Shown piece after piece: positions 22,115 through 33,224 of a stretch of DNA of 64,000 bases. The position numbers were made by a program, and so were the translations under genes. The notes beneath the pieces were generated by a model. The model did no database searches and was not told the DNA's origin. It was given only the letters and a program-made list of their open reading frames with translations. Origin of the DNA: Leptasterias polaris (lineage: Eukaryota > Echinodermata > Asteroidea > Forcipulatida > Asteriidae); the NCBI GenBank assembly GCA_037783415.1, contig JAZGTN010000046.1, positions 7,074,501 to 7,138,500 on the forward strand. Reading direction: 5' to 3'. Position 1 is the stretch's first letter, and each line of letters opens with the position of its first letter.

Positions 22115-24965
22115 ATGGCGGAAGCGAATGACAGCGCAACAAGGCAAATTATGGACAAAACATCGGAGGCAGAATCGACATCGTCGATTTTGCAAGCAGC
22201 CCTGAACGAGTCGTTGGTGCTCGGTTTGTCCAAGCACGATAGTGGGAACTTGTCGAATCTTTTGACAGAATATTTCGGTGATGGCGATCTTTCTTCTGAT
22301 GATAAAGAGGACGAATCATCTGGAGATGAATTGGATGATGAAGAGCCGATGGAGGTAGATGACATGACGGACTCCGAGCGTGAGGACAACATGGATGGTG
22401 ACGATGGTGGTGATGATGAAGAAGGGCCAATTTTCCCCGACCTCGCTAGAAACATCGTGGACATTGAAGGAACCGACGACTGGACTTCACCAGACAATGA
22501 TGAAGAACTGCGGAAGATTCTTGCATTTAAGAACTGTACTTGTAAGAGAAACAAAGGTAGACATGATCCCTGCACAAACAAGTTCGAACCATTGTACATT
22601 CTGAAGCTGCGAGCCCAGATGGGAGATGCAGAACTGACCAGCCGTGAGCGGAAAATGTATATCATGGGGAAGATCAGCTCAACTGTACATACGGACAAGC
22701 TGACTCAGTGCACAAAGCGAAAGAGACAAACGAACAGAACACGAACCCGGGTAACACAATACGCAGTTGACGGGAAGAAGATATGCCGTAAATCGTTCAT
22801 CTTCATGCACAAGTAAGGCACTACATGTCCATAAATATCACACAACAATGGTATGGACATGTACCTTTTTCAGTTTAATAATCGTGTTTAAGTAAGGACC
22901 AAAATTAACAGTGTGCATTCCAAAACTTGTTTTTCTTATTTGCAAGTTGCATTCAATCATGCATCTGCTGGACTTTCCATAACATCACATACCAGTTATT
23001 TGCATAAACTCAAATAGATTATGTAATTGTTGAGTTTTAAAGAAAGTAAATACTTTGATTTTGAATTGTTTTTTAATCGTGTTCTTTATTATTTCCTATT
23101 CAGCATTGGCAACGACCAGCTTTCTGGCATCATAAAACATTATGAGAATCATGGCGTAACCCCCCCATCCAAAGCATCTGGAGGGAGACGTTACAACAAG
23201 AACTCATTGACAGAGAAGGACATCCGCCGTGTTGTTACGTACATCGTGAATTATGCTGAGGTGAAAGGGATGGTGATTCCTGGGCGAATCAGAGGAGTCA
23301 AGTGTTCGGACCCGAGGGTGAGACTTTTGCCCTCCATTGACAACAAGTCTTCGATCTGGAGGGAGTATGTAGCACAGATGAAAACAACGAATGACACCAG
23401 GCGCACTGCAGGTACATGATGGCATATAATTATATTATTCAGCTCGTTTCTTTCCCAAAACCAGTCCAATGAAATAAAAAATAATAATAATCTGAATAAT
23501 AGAAATTTAAATACAAAGTTACTAAACGACAGATTTAGATTTTTTGGTGGCCTCTGTGTTGCATCTCATTAGTTGGCATTTTTACTGTGCTTTATCTATA
23601 GAGAGTTGGTACCATAATTATCGCTATTGTTCTGTTTCTGTAAAAGAACAAAGTTTTTCTCCATTTTTGTTCTCTAAAGAAGACTGCTAAGATGGAAACA
23701 AAGAACCAATGCAAAAACAAGTATAGAATAAACTATACAGGTAAACTTAATTTTTTCACATCAAATTTGTAATAAATATTTTCATGTATGCTTTTGAATG
23801 TTTTCTTTCAACAGGCCTTCCTGAATACCGGGTCACCAAGCGGTCAACTTTTGGAAAGCTGTGGAAGCGCTATACCCCTTTCATCCTGACGACTCGTCCT
23901 ATGAGCGACCTGTGTTGGCAGTGCCAACAGAACAATAGCGCCGTATACAGGAGTGCCAACCTCTCCGAGGACCACAAGCTGCTGCGAGTTCAAAAACAAG
24001 AAGAACACCTTCGCCGTGTGGCTGCTGAGCGTAACTTGTACAGATCCATGGTGAAAGATGCAAAGGCTTCAGTTGAAGGAGTAGGCCTAGTACTTGGACG
24101 TAACCTCCCTTGCAGCCGTGATGGACCAATTCACTACTCCTTCGACTTCGCACAACAAGTGCACTTTCCGAGTGACCCCCTTCAACCGGGACCCATGTAT
24201 TTTATGTGTCCCAGAAAATGTGGACTTTTTGGAGTGGCATGTGAAGCTGTACCGCAGCAAATCAATTATCTCATAGATGAAGGGATGGCTTGTGGGAAAG
24301 GATCCATTGCAGTCATCAGCTACCTTCATGATTTTTTTGCGAACTTTGGCCTCGGTGAATCTGATGTTCACCTACATTGTGATAATTGTTCGGGACAGAA
24401 CAAAAACAAATACATGCTATGGTACCTTGCGTGGCGCACCATCCATGGCCAGCACAAGAACTTGAGTTTGAACTTTATGATCGCTGGCCACACCAAATTT
24501 GCGCCAGACTGGTGTTTCGGGCTCGTTAAACAGCGATACCGGCGTGCAATGGTGAGCTGCCTGGAAGACATCGCTGAAGTCGTAGTGAAGAGTTCGGTAT
24601 CTGGCGTCAACGTCCCAAGGATCATCGGCACAGAGGCAGGACAAGTGAATGTGCCTACATTCAACTGGCAGGAATTTCTGGGGCCATATTTCGTTGCTCT
24701 TCCAGGGATCAAGTCCTTACAGCACATGCGGTTCAGTCATCAGCACCCGGGTACTGTGTATGCAAAGTCTTCATGTGACGACGATGAAAAGGCATACCAA
24801 ATTCTTCGTGATGCATCCACTTTGCCACCGAGGGAATTGCCTCTTCCCATGTCTGCACCAGGATTACCAGATGCTCGTAAGCAATATCTACACAAAAACA
24901 TTAGGGAGTTTTGTACGGCAGCGACCCGCGACATCACGTGTCCAGCTCCTGAACCTGTAGAGTGA
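22115..24965 (+). CDS. DUF7869-like protein, putative transposase (718 aa)
   Basis: Exons 22115-22812, 23104-23411 and 23815-24965; the phases join exactly and the frame is open throughout. Order of parts: an acidic low-complexity region (about residues 50-95), a C.C...C cluster near 150 (CTCKRNKGRHDPC), a basic NLS-like KRKRQTNRTRTR near 209, then GKKICRKSFIFMHNIGN and HYENHGVTP, a helical DNA-binding-like block. Next come CWQC near 369-372, a coiled coil, and a C-terminal domain with YSFDFAQQVHFP (D446), HCDNCSGQNKN (D525) and AGHTKFAPDWCFG (D567). Spacings of 79 and 42 resemble a DDE/DDD nuclease core; that is inference. Related proteins are repeated in cnidarians and echinoderms and usually labelled uncharacterised. 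Terminal inverted repeats enclose it, so it is probably the element's transposase. A domesticated gene or passenger is the alternative. Confidence 0.82.
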
Positions 24966-25533
24966 ACAATGATGACTGCCACGCTAAAGGGCCTTGTTTA
25001 GACTTATGTGGTTTTGGATGTTTTTTTCCCCTTCTTTTTTTAAAACTTTAATTTTCATAAAATACTCCATCATTTACTTTGCGAATTTTCATGCCTTCTT
25101 CATACAATCCATTAGGGGGCCACTCATATCGACATTTTCACAAGCGAAGTTAGCGAACAAGGTTTGAAAACCTTTTAAATTTTTTTTTTTTACTTTTTTT
25201 TTTTTTTGACGCATGATTTAACAACTTTTGTACCAATTTACCATCTCAAAATAATTTTTGAAAAATAATCACATGATCATGGGTGTACAGTTGAACATGT
25301 ATAAGTCTTCTGTAGTAAGCACAAGTGGAATACGGAAAATGCTTTTGAATTCCATTAGCAACATGGTAAAGTTATAGCGCTTTCAGCCCTGTTGGATATT
25401 ATGCAGACGCGCTTTTTCCTGTATTCCATAAGAATAAGAAATTGGATTTGCCATGCAGAATCAAGTTTTCACTGGAGCTGGATAATTACATGTATATAAC
25501 TTGTACATTTTAGTGATGTTTCTATTATTTAAA

Positions 25534-25539
25534 AATAAA
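25534..25539 (+). terminator. Polyadenylation signal candidate of the DUF7869-like gene
   Basis: AATAAA lies about 570 nt after the stop; a second AATAAA lies at 25602-25607. Either could end the transcript. Confidence 0.4.
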
Positions 25540-26146
25540 ATATTGCATTTCGGAAATACAGATTTGTTGTGTGTTTTTAGCTTTACTTGTACTATTTTAT
25601 CAATAAAATATCATTAAAATTTTATGCAAATGACCAAAATATGTTTAAGACAAGTTTATAACTCAAGGACATGATTATACATTGTAAAAAAGTAAAAAAC
25701 ACATGCAAGTCCCATGCATTTGTACATGGAACATCTCGTTTTCAATTCTGGATAACCTCTTTTTTAGGCTGAAATTTGTTAAAAATTCAAACATCCATAA
25801 CTTTAGTAATAATTCATCAAACTATCCCAAATTACCACAAAATAACTGTTGAATTGTAGTCTACAAGTGTGCAAAGTTTCAAGTTATTTGAGTAAAGGGA
25901 ACATATCAGTTGCTATGGTACTTTGGAATACCCTTCAGTGTGTGCGCTCATCCATGACACGTGTGTTTTGACACACACTTCCTGAACTTTAAAAGCTGTT
26001 TATCTCGTAAATGGGTTGTCAGGGTTCTATCACTAAATCCTCACCCCAGGGGTGATAGGGTTGGGTACATATATAAATTTTATATCATTTTAAAGCTGAG
26101 AAGCTGGGGAATCTGAAAAAGCTAAAATCTCCAAAACAAAAATGTT

Positions 26147-26178
26147 CAACTTTGTCCGGGTTTCGTTGGAGCAGGTCA
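26147..26178 (-). repeat. Right terminal inverted repeat
   Basis: This is the reverse complement of the left end with three mismatches in 32 bp. It is followed at once by the second CATATG. Confidence 0.8.
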
Positions 26179-28059
26179 CATATGTGGAAGCAGTGTGGGC
26201 CGAACACATCAATGAGGTTAGACAGCAACAGCAGATTGCGCATCAGACCCTGGTCATTGGCGGCGATGGACGATCAGACAGTCTGGACCACTCTGCCAAA
26301 TATGGGAGTTACACCACTATTGAATTAAACATCAACAAGATTGTTGATATCCAGCTTGTACATGCGAGTCTTTGATCCCAAGGAATTATATAGTCGATGT
26401 AAATGTGATTCATAGGAGAAATGGTTATCGCCAATTGTTTGCAACACCATTCTGACAATGTGGGCTTTGTACAAACAGAAAATTAATTTGTAATTTTATT
26501 TTTATTGTTTTTAAACAACTAGAGTCAGTTGCTTATTTTATTGTGTTGTTCTTTTCAGAGGATGTTTCTGTCCATTCATGCCTTGATTGACTCAGATTGA
26601 AAGTTTGTTACTAATATTCCTCCAAGTAATTTTCTTCTTTCATTTTGAATTTGTTTGATAGTGCAATGAAGTGAAGAGCAGCTACCACATGGAGCTTGAA
26701 GGCTTCAACCGAATGATGGAAACCCTCCCTGGAGCTAACCTCACTGTCAAAAAGCTGGTAACTGACCGTCATCGATCATTGGCAAAATATGTGCAGGAAA
26801 ATGAGCCAACAATTCTCCACATGTATGATGTCTGGCACATAGCAAAAGGTAGTAGAAGTTATGGATTTTGAGTTATATCCTACCATAAATATTCATTGTT
26901 GATGCCCTAAAAAAAACGTGTATGCTGAAAGTACAATGTTTTTTGATACTAATGGAAAATGGCAAGAAATTGTTAACATGCCCAAAGCATCTTTGCACAA
27001 AATTAAAAATAATTGTCTGATGCAACAATTCCTTTCTTTTCTTTATATACAGTAATTGTAATGTTTTCACTTTAATGAGTAATTTATACATATATTTTAT
27101 TTTATTTAATTTTCCTTTATTTTAAGGAATCAAGAAGAACATTGATGCGTTGGCAAAGAAGAAAGGTTTCTCTAGTGTGGCAGAATAGAAGAGGTCCATC
27201 AATAATCATGTTTATTGGTGTGCATCTTCCACCAATGATGCTCAGGAAGATCTCAGACAAGCCACGAGGACCTCAGTGCAACCACATCGTTAGATCATGA
27301 AGGTCATTCTGCTCTATATTCCAAGTGTGACCATGGTTGACTTGGGAGGCGAAAAAAAAAATGGTTGAAGCCAGATATAAAAGAAAAAAATTACACTTTA
27401 TTGCTTCCTCTTACGGTTTTTTAATGTACATGCAGGTGTTTCTCAAACAACACAATTGTAATAAATCAGGTTCATTTACTTATTAGGAACGGAGGCAACT
27501 ACCCAGCTTACCACAATCCTGGAGAGCGTACTTATCTCAAGAATGACATTCGCAAAACGTCATCCACGACACAGACGCCCTCCGTAGAAAGTTTCCACAG
27601 CCCGATTAACCAATTAAGGGTGTAACAATTGTAAAATTAATACTTCTGTACTTTATTAATTTTAATAGGTGCTTTGTTTTGGGCATTCTACTTTAGCTTG
27701 TTATCATTTCCTGTAGGTTCCATTTAATCAACAAACTTTTGCACTAATCAACCAACTTTTGTACACCCTGTCATTACTTTTAAAATGTCTATTCAATACT
27801 TATTTTCATGGAGTTGTTAATATTTGTTTAGGCTGCACATTGCGTGCCTTCACTACAATGAGAACAGCAACAGAAGCCAGGCTACCACTTTAGAGGGTGC
27901 TAAGATGTGTCACCTCAGAAGCCAAAGTTCAAGCCAGGGGAAGCTACAGTAAAACCCAAATAAAAAAGCTGCCTCCTTCGCAAAGGGTCTTACGTCTGCA
28001 ATTTTATCAAATTTATGTGCCAAGAGCCAGGCCTTTATAAATTTTTACCTGTAGTCTTC

Positions 28060-29150
28060 ATTTTGAATGTGTAATAATTTTCACTTACACTTGTATACAG
28101 TAGAGGTTATCATGGAAGGAGTTTGTGTGCATGCCCAGCCTGTTGGACAAGGGGTCACAGCTAGGTCTCCAAACTATTCAGTAAGCTTTTCAGAAAACAC
28201 TTCCATAATGGCATCAACCCAAGCAACTTGTCCTGTCCCTACATCCGTCTTGTAGCAGCCAATGGACTAGACATACCCTACCAAGGAGTTGTTGAGCTAG
28301 ACATTACGCTGATGGGGTGTGACATCCCAAAAGTAGTGTTCATCATCCATAGAGAATCAACTTCCAAAGGGGACACCCAGCATCATTGGCATGAACATAG
28401 ATGCCAAGATGTTCTTTTGCAGAACCCCAACTCATTGTACTTTCAGTCCAAACCACACTGCAGGCCACTACAGACACGGCAACTACCCCTAATAGCAGCA
28501 GAGACAGATAATTCTCCATCTCTAAGAGACAGTCACCACTGTGATGACCTCACCACTGATATATACAGCAAACTCTAGCCCCTTTATAGAGATTCCTGGG
28601 GGAACAAAATTCATAATTCCAAGAAAACTCCAGCGACTACAGTCTAGAGAATTAGGTCTAGTGGTAGTTGAACCAATATCCACAAAATTCCTGCCGAAAC
28701 ACTTGATCGGTAGCACGCACAGTTTGCATGGCCCAAGATAGCCTTGTCTTTGTAAGAATAGCCAACCCCAACAAGTGTGATGTAAAAGATACATCGTGGA
28801 ATGAGATTGGCTCAGTTGAGTATTGTTGAGGTTTTACAGAACGAGCCAACCTGTGACAATCTTCACTTTGTCGAGAAACAGAAAAACTCCCAATTGCAGT
28901 AAAGATAGACAGGGAATCTCTTTCGTCAGAAGAGTTTCAACAGCTTCAGTCTCTTCTACATCAAAATCGTTAAGTATTTTCAAAAGATGATGAAGATTTT
29001 GGGAAGACCACTACAGTTCAGCATATTATCCCCACCACTGGTATGGGTCCAATCAAAGACCGGTGTCGCAGGATCCCCCAACATCTTTATCATGATGTCA
29101 AGGACCACCTGGGCATACATGTACTTCTTATAAAGATCAAACAAAATACC
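28060..29150 (+). pseudogene. Decayed Ty3/gypsy pol fragment
   Basis: The reading recalls the protease-to-RT linker of Ty3/gypsy-type elements. It has RLVAANGLDIPYQG and VVELDITLMGCDIP near 28240-28330, a shifted IIGMNIDAKM near 28382, then SSEEFQQLQSLLHQN near 28930 and a RRIPQHLYHDVKDHLGIH block near 29070-29115, just before where the RT core would begin. Several stops and frameshifts are present, and no LTRs, RT core or integrase follow. It is a dead, truncated retroelement. Confidence 0.65.
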
Positions 29151-29310
29151 TCCCACCAACCCTCTCCATTTTAAACATCATGAATTAAGTAGTACATTAC
29201 CTTATTGCTGGATTTTTACACTCTTCTTGTATTACAAAACCCACAAAAACACTTCGCGGCCAGTTAGGTTTTTATAGATTTCCCCCAAATAATGTCATCT
29301 AAATAATAAT

Positions 29311-30384
29311 AATAATAAAATAACATTTATAAAGCGCTTATTACTGGTGTTTCTAAGCGCATTAACCTTAAATTACAAAGAGATGAGTCTTTAACAGAGA
29401 TTTGAATGAGTCAGTAGAGGTAGCTTGACGGATATTGAGAGGGAGATTGTTCCATAGTGATGGTGCAGCTGAGGTGAAAGCTCGTTGACCATAGCGAGTA
29501 GAGGTACGTGGACCATTTGCTAGTTGATATTGTGAGTTGTATGACGACCGTAAATTGGAGGAATGCATTGGAACTTTTGGAGAAATTAGACTTTGAAGAT
29601 ATGTAGGAGCATGTCCATTAACTGTCGGGTAAGTGAGCAGAAGAATCTTGTATTTGATGCAAGATTGGTTTTGGGGGTTTGATGTCCTTTTTGGGCATGC
29701 AGTTTTTTAGTTTAGTTTTAGGCCTATTTTACTCTGTATATGTACTTTTTCATGTGACCCCAGGGCCCCCAGGGCCCCCAGGGAGAACAGTTCTTTGATA
29801 ATGATGGGGCTACCCTGGTTAAACAAGACGAAATAAAATAAAAATAAAATAAAGATGCGTTGAGTAACCGTGAGCCAGTGTAGTGATAAGAGAAACGGAG
29901 TGATGTGTTCCCGACGTTTGACTCGACATACCAGACGGGCTGCCGAGTTCTGAATTCTTTGAAGAGGCGCAACTTGAGAAGAGGGCAGTCCATACAGCAA
30001 GCTGTTGCAGTAGTCGAGTTGGTATGAGACCTTCAGTGGAGGTTTGGTCAAGGTAATTACAAAGTTTGCCAATTTTATGAATGCCGAAAGATGCAGCACG
30101 ACAGATCTTACGAATATGTGAATCAAGATGAAGGTTGTTATCAAAAATAACCCCAAGATCCCTCACTGATTCAGACGTGCAAATTGTGTTGGTACTAATG
30201 TTGAAAGCTGGTAGTGTACAGGTTTTGCGGAAGTGCGATGTGATATGTAAAACCTCTGTTTTGTACAGTTAATGAGAATGTTGTTGTTGTTGTTAGCCCA
30301 TCCTTGTACATCACTGACACATTCCTGTAAGCAGTTGATGGCTGAAGGTTCCTCGCCAGGGTTCAGATAAGGTACAGCTGTCAA
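29311..30384 (-). pseudogene. 5'-truncated LINE (CR1/jockey-like) 3' end
   Basis: Minus-strand readings in order: VRDLGVIFDNNLHLDSHIRK-type text, LDYCNSLLYGLPSSQVAPLQ, RIQNSAARLVCRV, HITPFLLSLHWL, then YGQRAFTSAAPSLWNNLPLN and FKSLLKTHLFVI, then a stop. These are the hallmark C-terminal segments of animal CR1/L2/jockey-type LINE proteins. The element ends in GCGCTTTATAAATGTTA followed by ATT repeats near 29305-29340. A short repeat with TTTTA tandem units and CCCTGGGGGCCCTGG (about 29660-29850) interrupts it. The upstream RT core is absent. Confidence 0.8.
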
Positions 30385-30779
30385 TGGGTGAAGTTTGTAG
30401 ATAATACAAGGTCTGACTTCATACTATCGAAATAATCAAGAGTTTGCAAGGCGCACTTCTTGGATGATACATTGGATGATCCATGTATTATGAAAAAAAA
30501 ACTTGGAATGGGGATCACCAATAGTAACAAGTATAAAGTATAATAGTAACAAGTACAAATTTGTTAATATTATACTTTATACTTGTTACAAATTTGGCGA
30601 CCTTGCCAGGACATGACATGTTGGATCAGGAGTCAGAGGGTTGACAAAGGCCGACAGTTCAAGGGCAAAAGTTAACCTATAAGATAAGAGTGATCCAACA
30701 TGGACCAACTGGCTAAAATCCAACAGTTGAGCTGCAAAATAAAGGAAAAGTTGTACATGCTCAATAAGTCCCAACAGAA
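30385..30779. other. Spacer
   Basis: It contains a short inverted repeat around AGTATAAAGTATAATAG and ATTATACTTTATACTTG near 30525-30585. No exon was recognised. Confidence 0.4.
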
Positions 30780-33224
30780 GGAAGTAGGAGCTGTGAGGAT
30801 GAGGAAGAGGAGAATACCATCATTGTTATCCACTCACCACCGGCTGACACAATGCCTGAAGATGAAGCAACCAGTGTGACCCCCGCAATCAACACAGTGC
30901 CTGATGTGGGCAATGCCAGTACACCCCCTATAGTCCACCTAGTTCCTGACACTGTACCTCCTCAAGTGGAAGCGACACCAGCTCCTGCCGAAACAGTTGA
31001 GGAAAGCCTAGCCACAGAGGCACCAGAGGTCACTGAGGATCTTGACCCACATCAGATTCCAGATGTATTGAGTGATGGCGATGATTCTTCTACCCGACCT
31101 CAATGTGATTCACAATGCATTCTAATCTTTGCTGACTGGTGCACACAACGAGCTAAAGAGAGTGTCCGTTTTGACTACTGGCTGATAGTTATTTTTAGAT
31201 GTAGAAATCAAACTACTACTATTTGTGGCTCCATCCACAAAGGAAACTTTGACTTATACACACAGACTCCGACTGAAATTAACTCTGTGTTTTTTGCACT
31301 CGATCACACACATTATTCTCGCTGGTTGTCTATCCACATCCGTGACAAGATGTCTTTATACAAAAACACCTGGCCATCCTAGAGGAATTTAGAGCAGGAA
31401 ACTTTTTTGTCAACAAGTCAATACACAGATTTTCAGTGAAGGCAATTGACCAATGTCTCGAGCAAATCAATGCTATGATAAAGAGAAGAGGCGGTGCAGT
31501 TGGGCTAAAACATACTCCATGAGCTCTAAGGTGCTGGATGGTGGCAGGACCCGAGGTGATTAATGTACTGATGGAGTTCGAGTAAGACCACTAGGCATTA
31601 GACAATATCTCAAAAAGGAAAGGAAAGGTAATGAGAGACACCATGATCAGCATCCTGCAGTTCATAGAAGATGTCAGGTTCCCAAAGACAGCAATTGAAG
31701 AGCTTGGTAATTAATTTCTCAAAACAATCAAGGATCTTCTTGTTCGGAAACTAAAGAGATAATGGAGGAAACAGTTGTGGAAGCTGTCAGAAACATTGAA
31801 GCCAAGGGAAAGCAGCAGTATGTCACATTTGTAACAGAAGAGGCTGTCTAAGTGTGTGAAGCAGGTATCAGACACAATCAGCAAGAATAAGCTGATATTA
31901 TTCAGAACAGTGGGTTGTAGTTGAGAGATGAAAGTCCAACACTAAGAGAAAGACTAACAGCAGATTTTGAGACTAGTCTTGAGACCTACACCAACCCCCA
32001 TGGCAAAGGCCTTGAAACTGTGTAGTTAGCAGCCTGTCGAAAATTTCAGTCTCTTATCTAAAAAATGTTTGTTTATAACTTATTAAAGTTATTTTTGAAA
32101 TGAATCAGATTATCTTTGGCCGATAAATTTATTAGTGATGACAATGATAAAAGAAAGTTATTTTGAAAAAGGTCGTTTTCTTGTAAACTAATAAAGTAAT
32201 ACGTTTTAAATACAAATTGCTTACTTTGATTTTACAGGAAGGTACCAGTCTTGATGAGCAGTTCCTGCAGACAATTGGTGCCACAGTAAGAAGTCAGCCA
32301 TTCATCTTGGCCCTCGATGGTGACTACTGTCACCCTCAACAAGTCTTTCTCATCATTGAAAAGAAATCGTTGCCATTCAAGTTCCTTATCAGGGCAGTGG
32401 ACCTATGTTACAAGACCTACCAAGTCTTGGATTTAATCTATCTACCTCAACCTTTTGGTCTTTTCTGGACAGCCTCGTGTATTCTGTTAAGATTCTTGGC
32501 AAACCTGGATCAGTGAAAGTTGTCAGCCTTCACCTCACTAAGTACCAGACAGATGCTCCAATGATACCATTCATCAGAGAAGACCTCACCAGAATGCTTT
32601 CCACCCTGATGAAAAGGTTTTTGAAGCTGGACAAGACTACTGTAAACTCTGCTTACCAATTGATACATGTTGACCTTAATGTCGAGACAGTCTCTTTCAA
32701 AGTTCGACATTGGGTACTACACAGAGAAGAGGGATAAGGATTTTAAGTCTAAGAAACTGATCAGTGAGATAATGGCACTGGATTAGCCATGACTCGCAAA
32801 ACTCCTAGATTAGTGTCCACTCGAGTATGCCTTGGTTCGAAATCTTGAATGTCTGGACCCCAAAAGTATGGCAAGGGAAAAAGACAAGTCCACTGTAAAG
32901 ATGAAGTGAGTGCTTACTGTTGTGAATGATGCCAACAGGATTGAAGGCTCATGAGATGATATTCTGTGACTACAAAAAGGAGAGAGTAGACAAAGTGTTG
33001 TTTACATTCCATTCTAAGAAGCCGACCTTCAGTGCTCTGTGGAATGTTGTGAGTATGTGTTTATCCTGTCAGATGGGCAAGCATCTATTGAGAGAGGGTT
33101 TCCTATGAACAGACAAATGGAAGAGGATAATCTGCAAAGCCACTCCATTATAAGTTTGCAACCCATACATGACTACATCAAGTATGTTGGAGGATTCAGA
33201 ACGTTACCATTAGCAAAGCCTTGA
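30780..33224 (+). pseudogene. Decayed uncharacterised mobile-element ORF
   Basis: It begins with a Pro/Glu/Thr-rich acidic region (30852-31080). FFALDHTHYSRWLSIHIRD (about 31288) follows, then AIDQCLEQINAMIKRRGGAV and LRCWMVAGPEV in shifted frames to about 31560. Later pieces are GTSLDEQFLQTIGATVRSQP near 32229 and LSDGQASIERGFPMNRQMEE near 33067, followed by HDYIKYVGGF. This order is seen in uncharacterised transposon-linked proteins of marine invertebrates. Many stops and frameshifts show decay. The catalytic class is not determined. Confidence 0.5.

Larger units (their letters stand above)
21399..26178 (+). mobile_element. Candidate new DNA transposon carrying a DUF7869-like gene, 4780 bp
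   Basis: CATATG occurs at 21393-21398 and 26179-26184. Inside it, the left end reads AGACCTGCTCCCACGAAACC and continues GGACAAAGTCG. The right end, reverse-complemented, reads TGACCTGCTCCAACGAAACC and continues GGACAAAGTTG, so about 29 of 32 positions match. The element holds one intact spliced gene (22115-24965) and AT-rich flanks. Removing it with one CATATG joins LMPY to VEAVWAEH in the surrounding transposase relic, as expected of an insertion with a 6-bp target duplication. The superfamily is not identified. Confidence 0.75.
21008..27960 (+). pseudogene. Broken multi-exon DDE-transposase-like gene, split by an insertion
   Basis: The N-terminal part (about 21050-21398) reads PKYIVFEGELLKLFKKC and then, after frameshifts, WNSQPW...TPAGNLLLSAALLF. 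The C-terminal part resumes at 26185: VEAVWAEHINEV, then GGDGRSDSLDHSAKYGSYT, then an exon near 26664-26849 with MELEG and VTDRHRSLAKYV...DVWHIAKG. It ends with pieces near 27127-27190, 27520-27610 and 27830-27930 (HYNENSNRSQATTLEGAKM). GDGR and TDRH are typical of a transposase-like family common in marine animals and fish. In-frame stops and frameshifts make it dead. The element at 21399-26178 separates the halves. Confidence 0.65.

Noticed and set aside
22099..22698. Ser-rich minus-strand frame opposite exon 1 of the DUF7869-like gene
   Set aside because: It is a shadow of the acidic Asp/Glu codons on the plus strand, with no homology.
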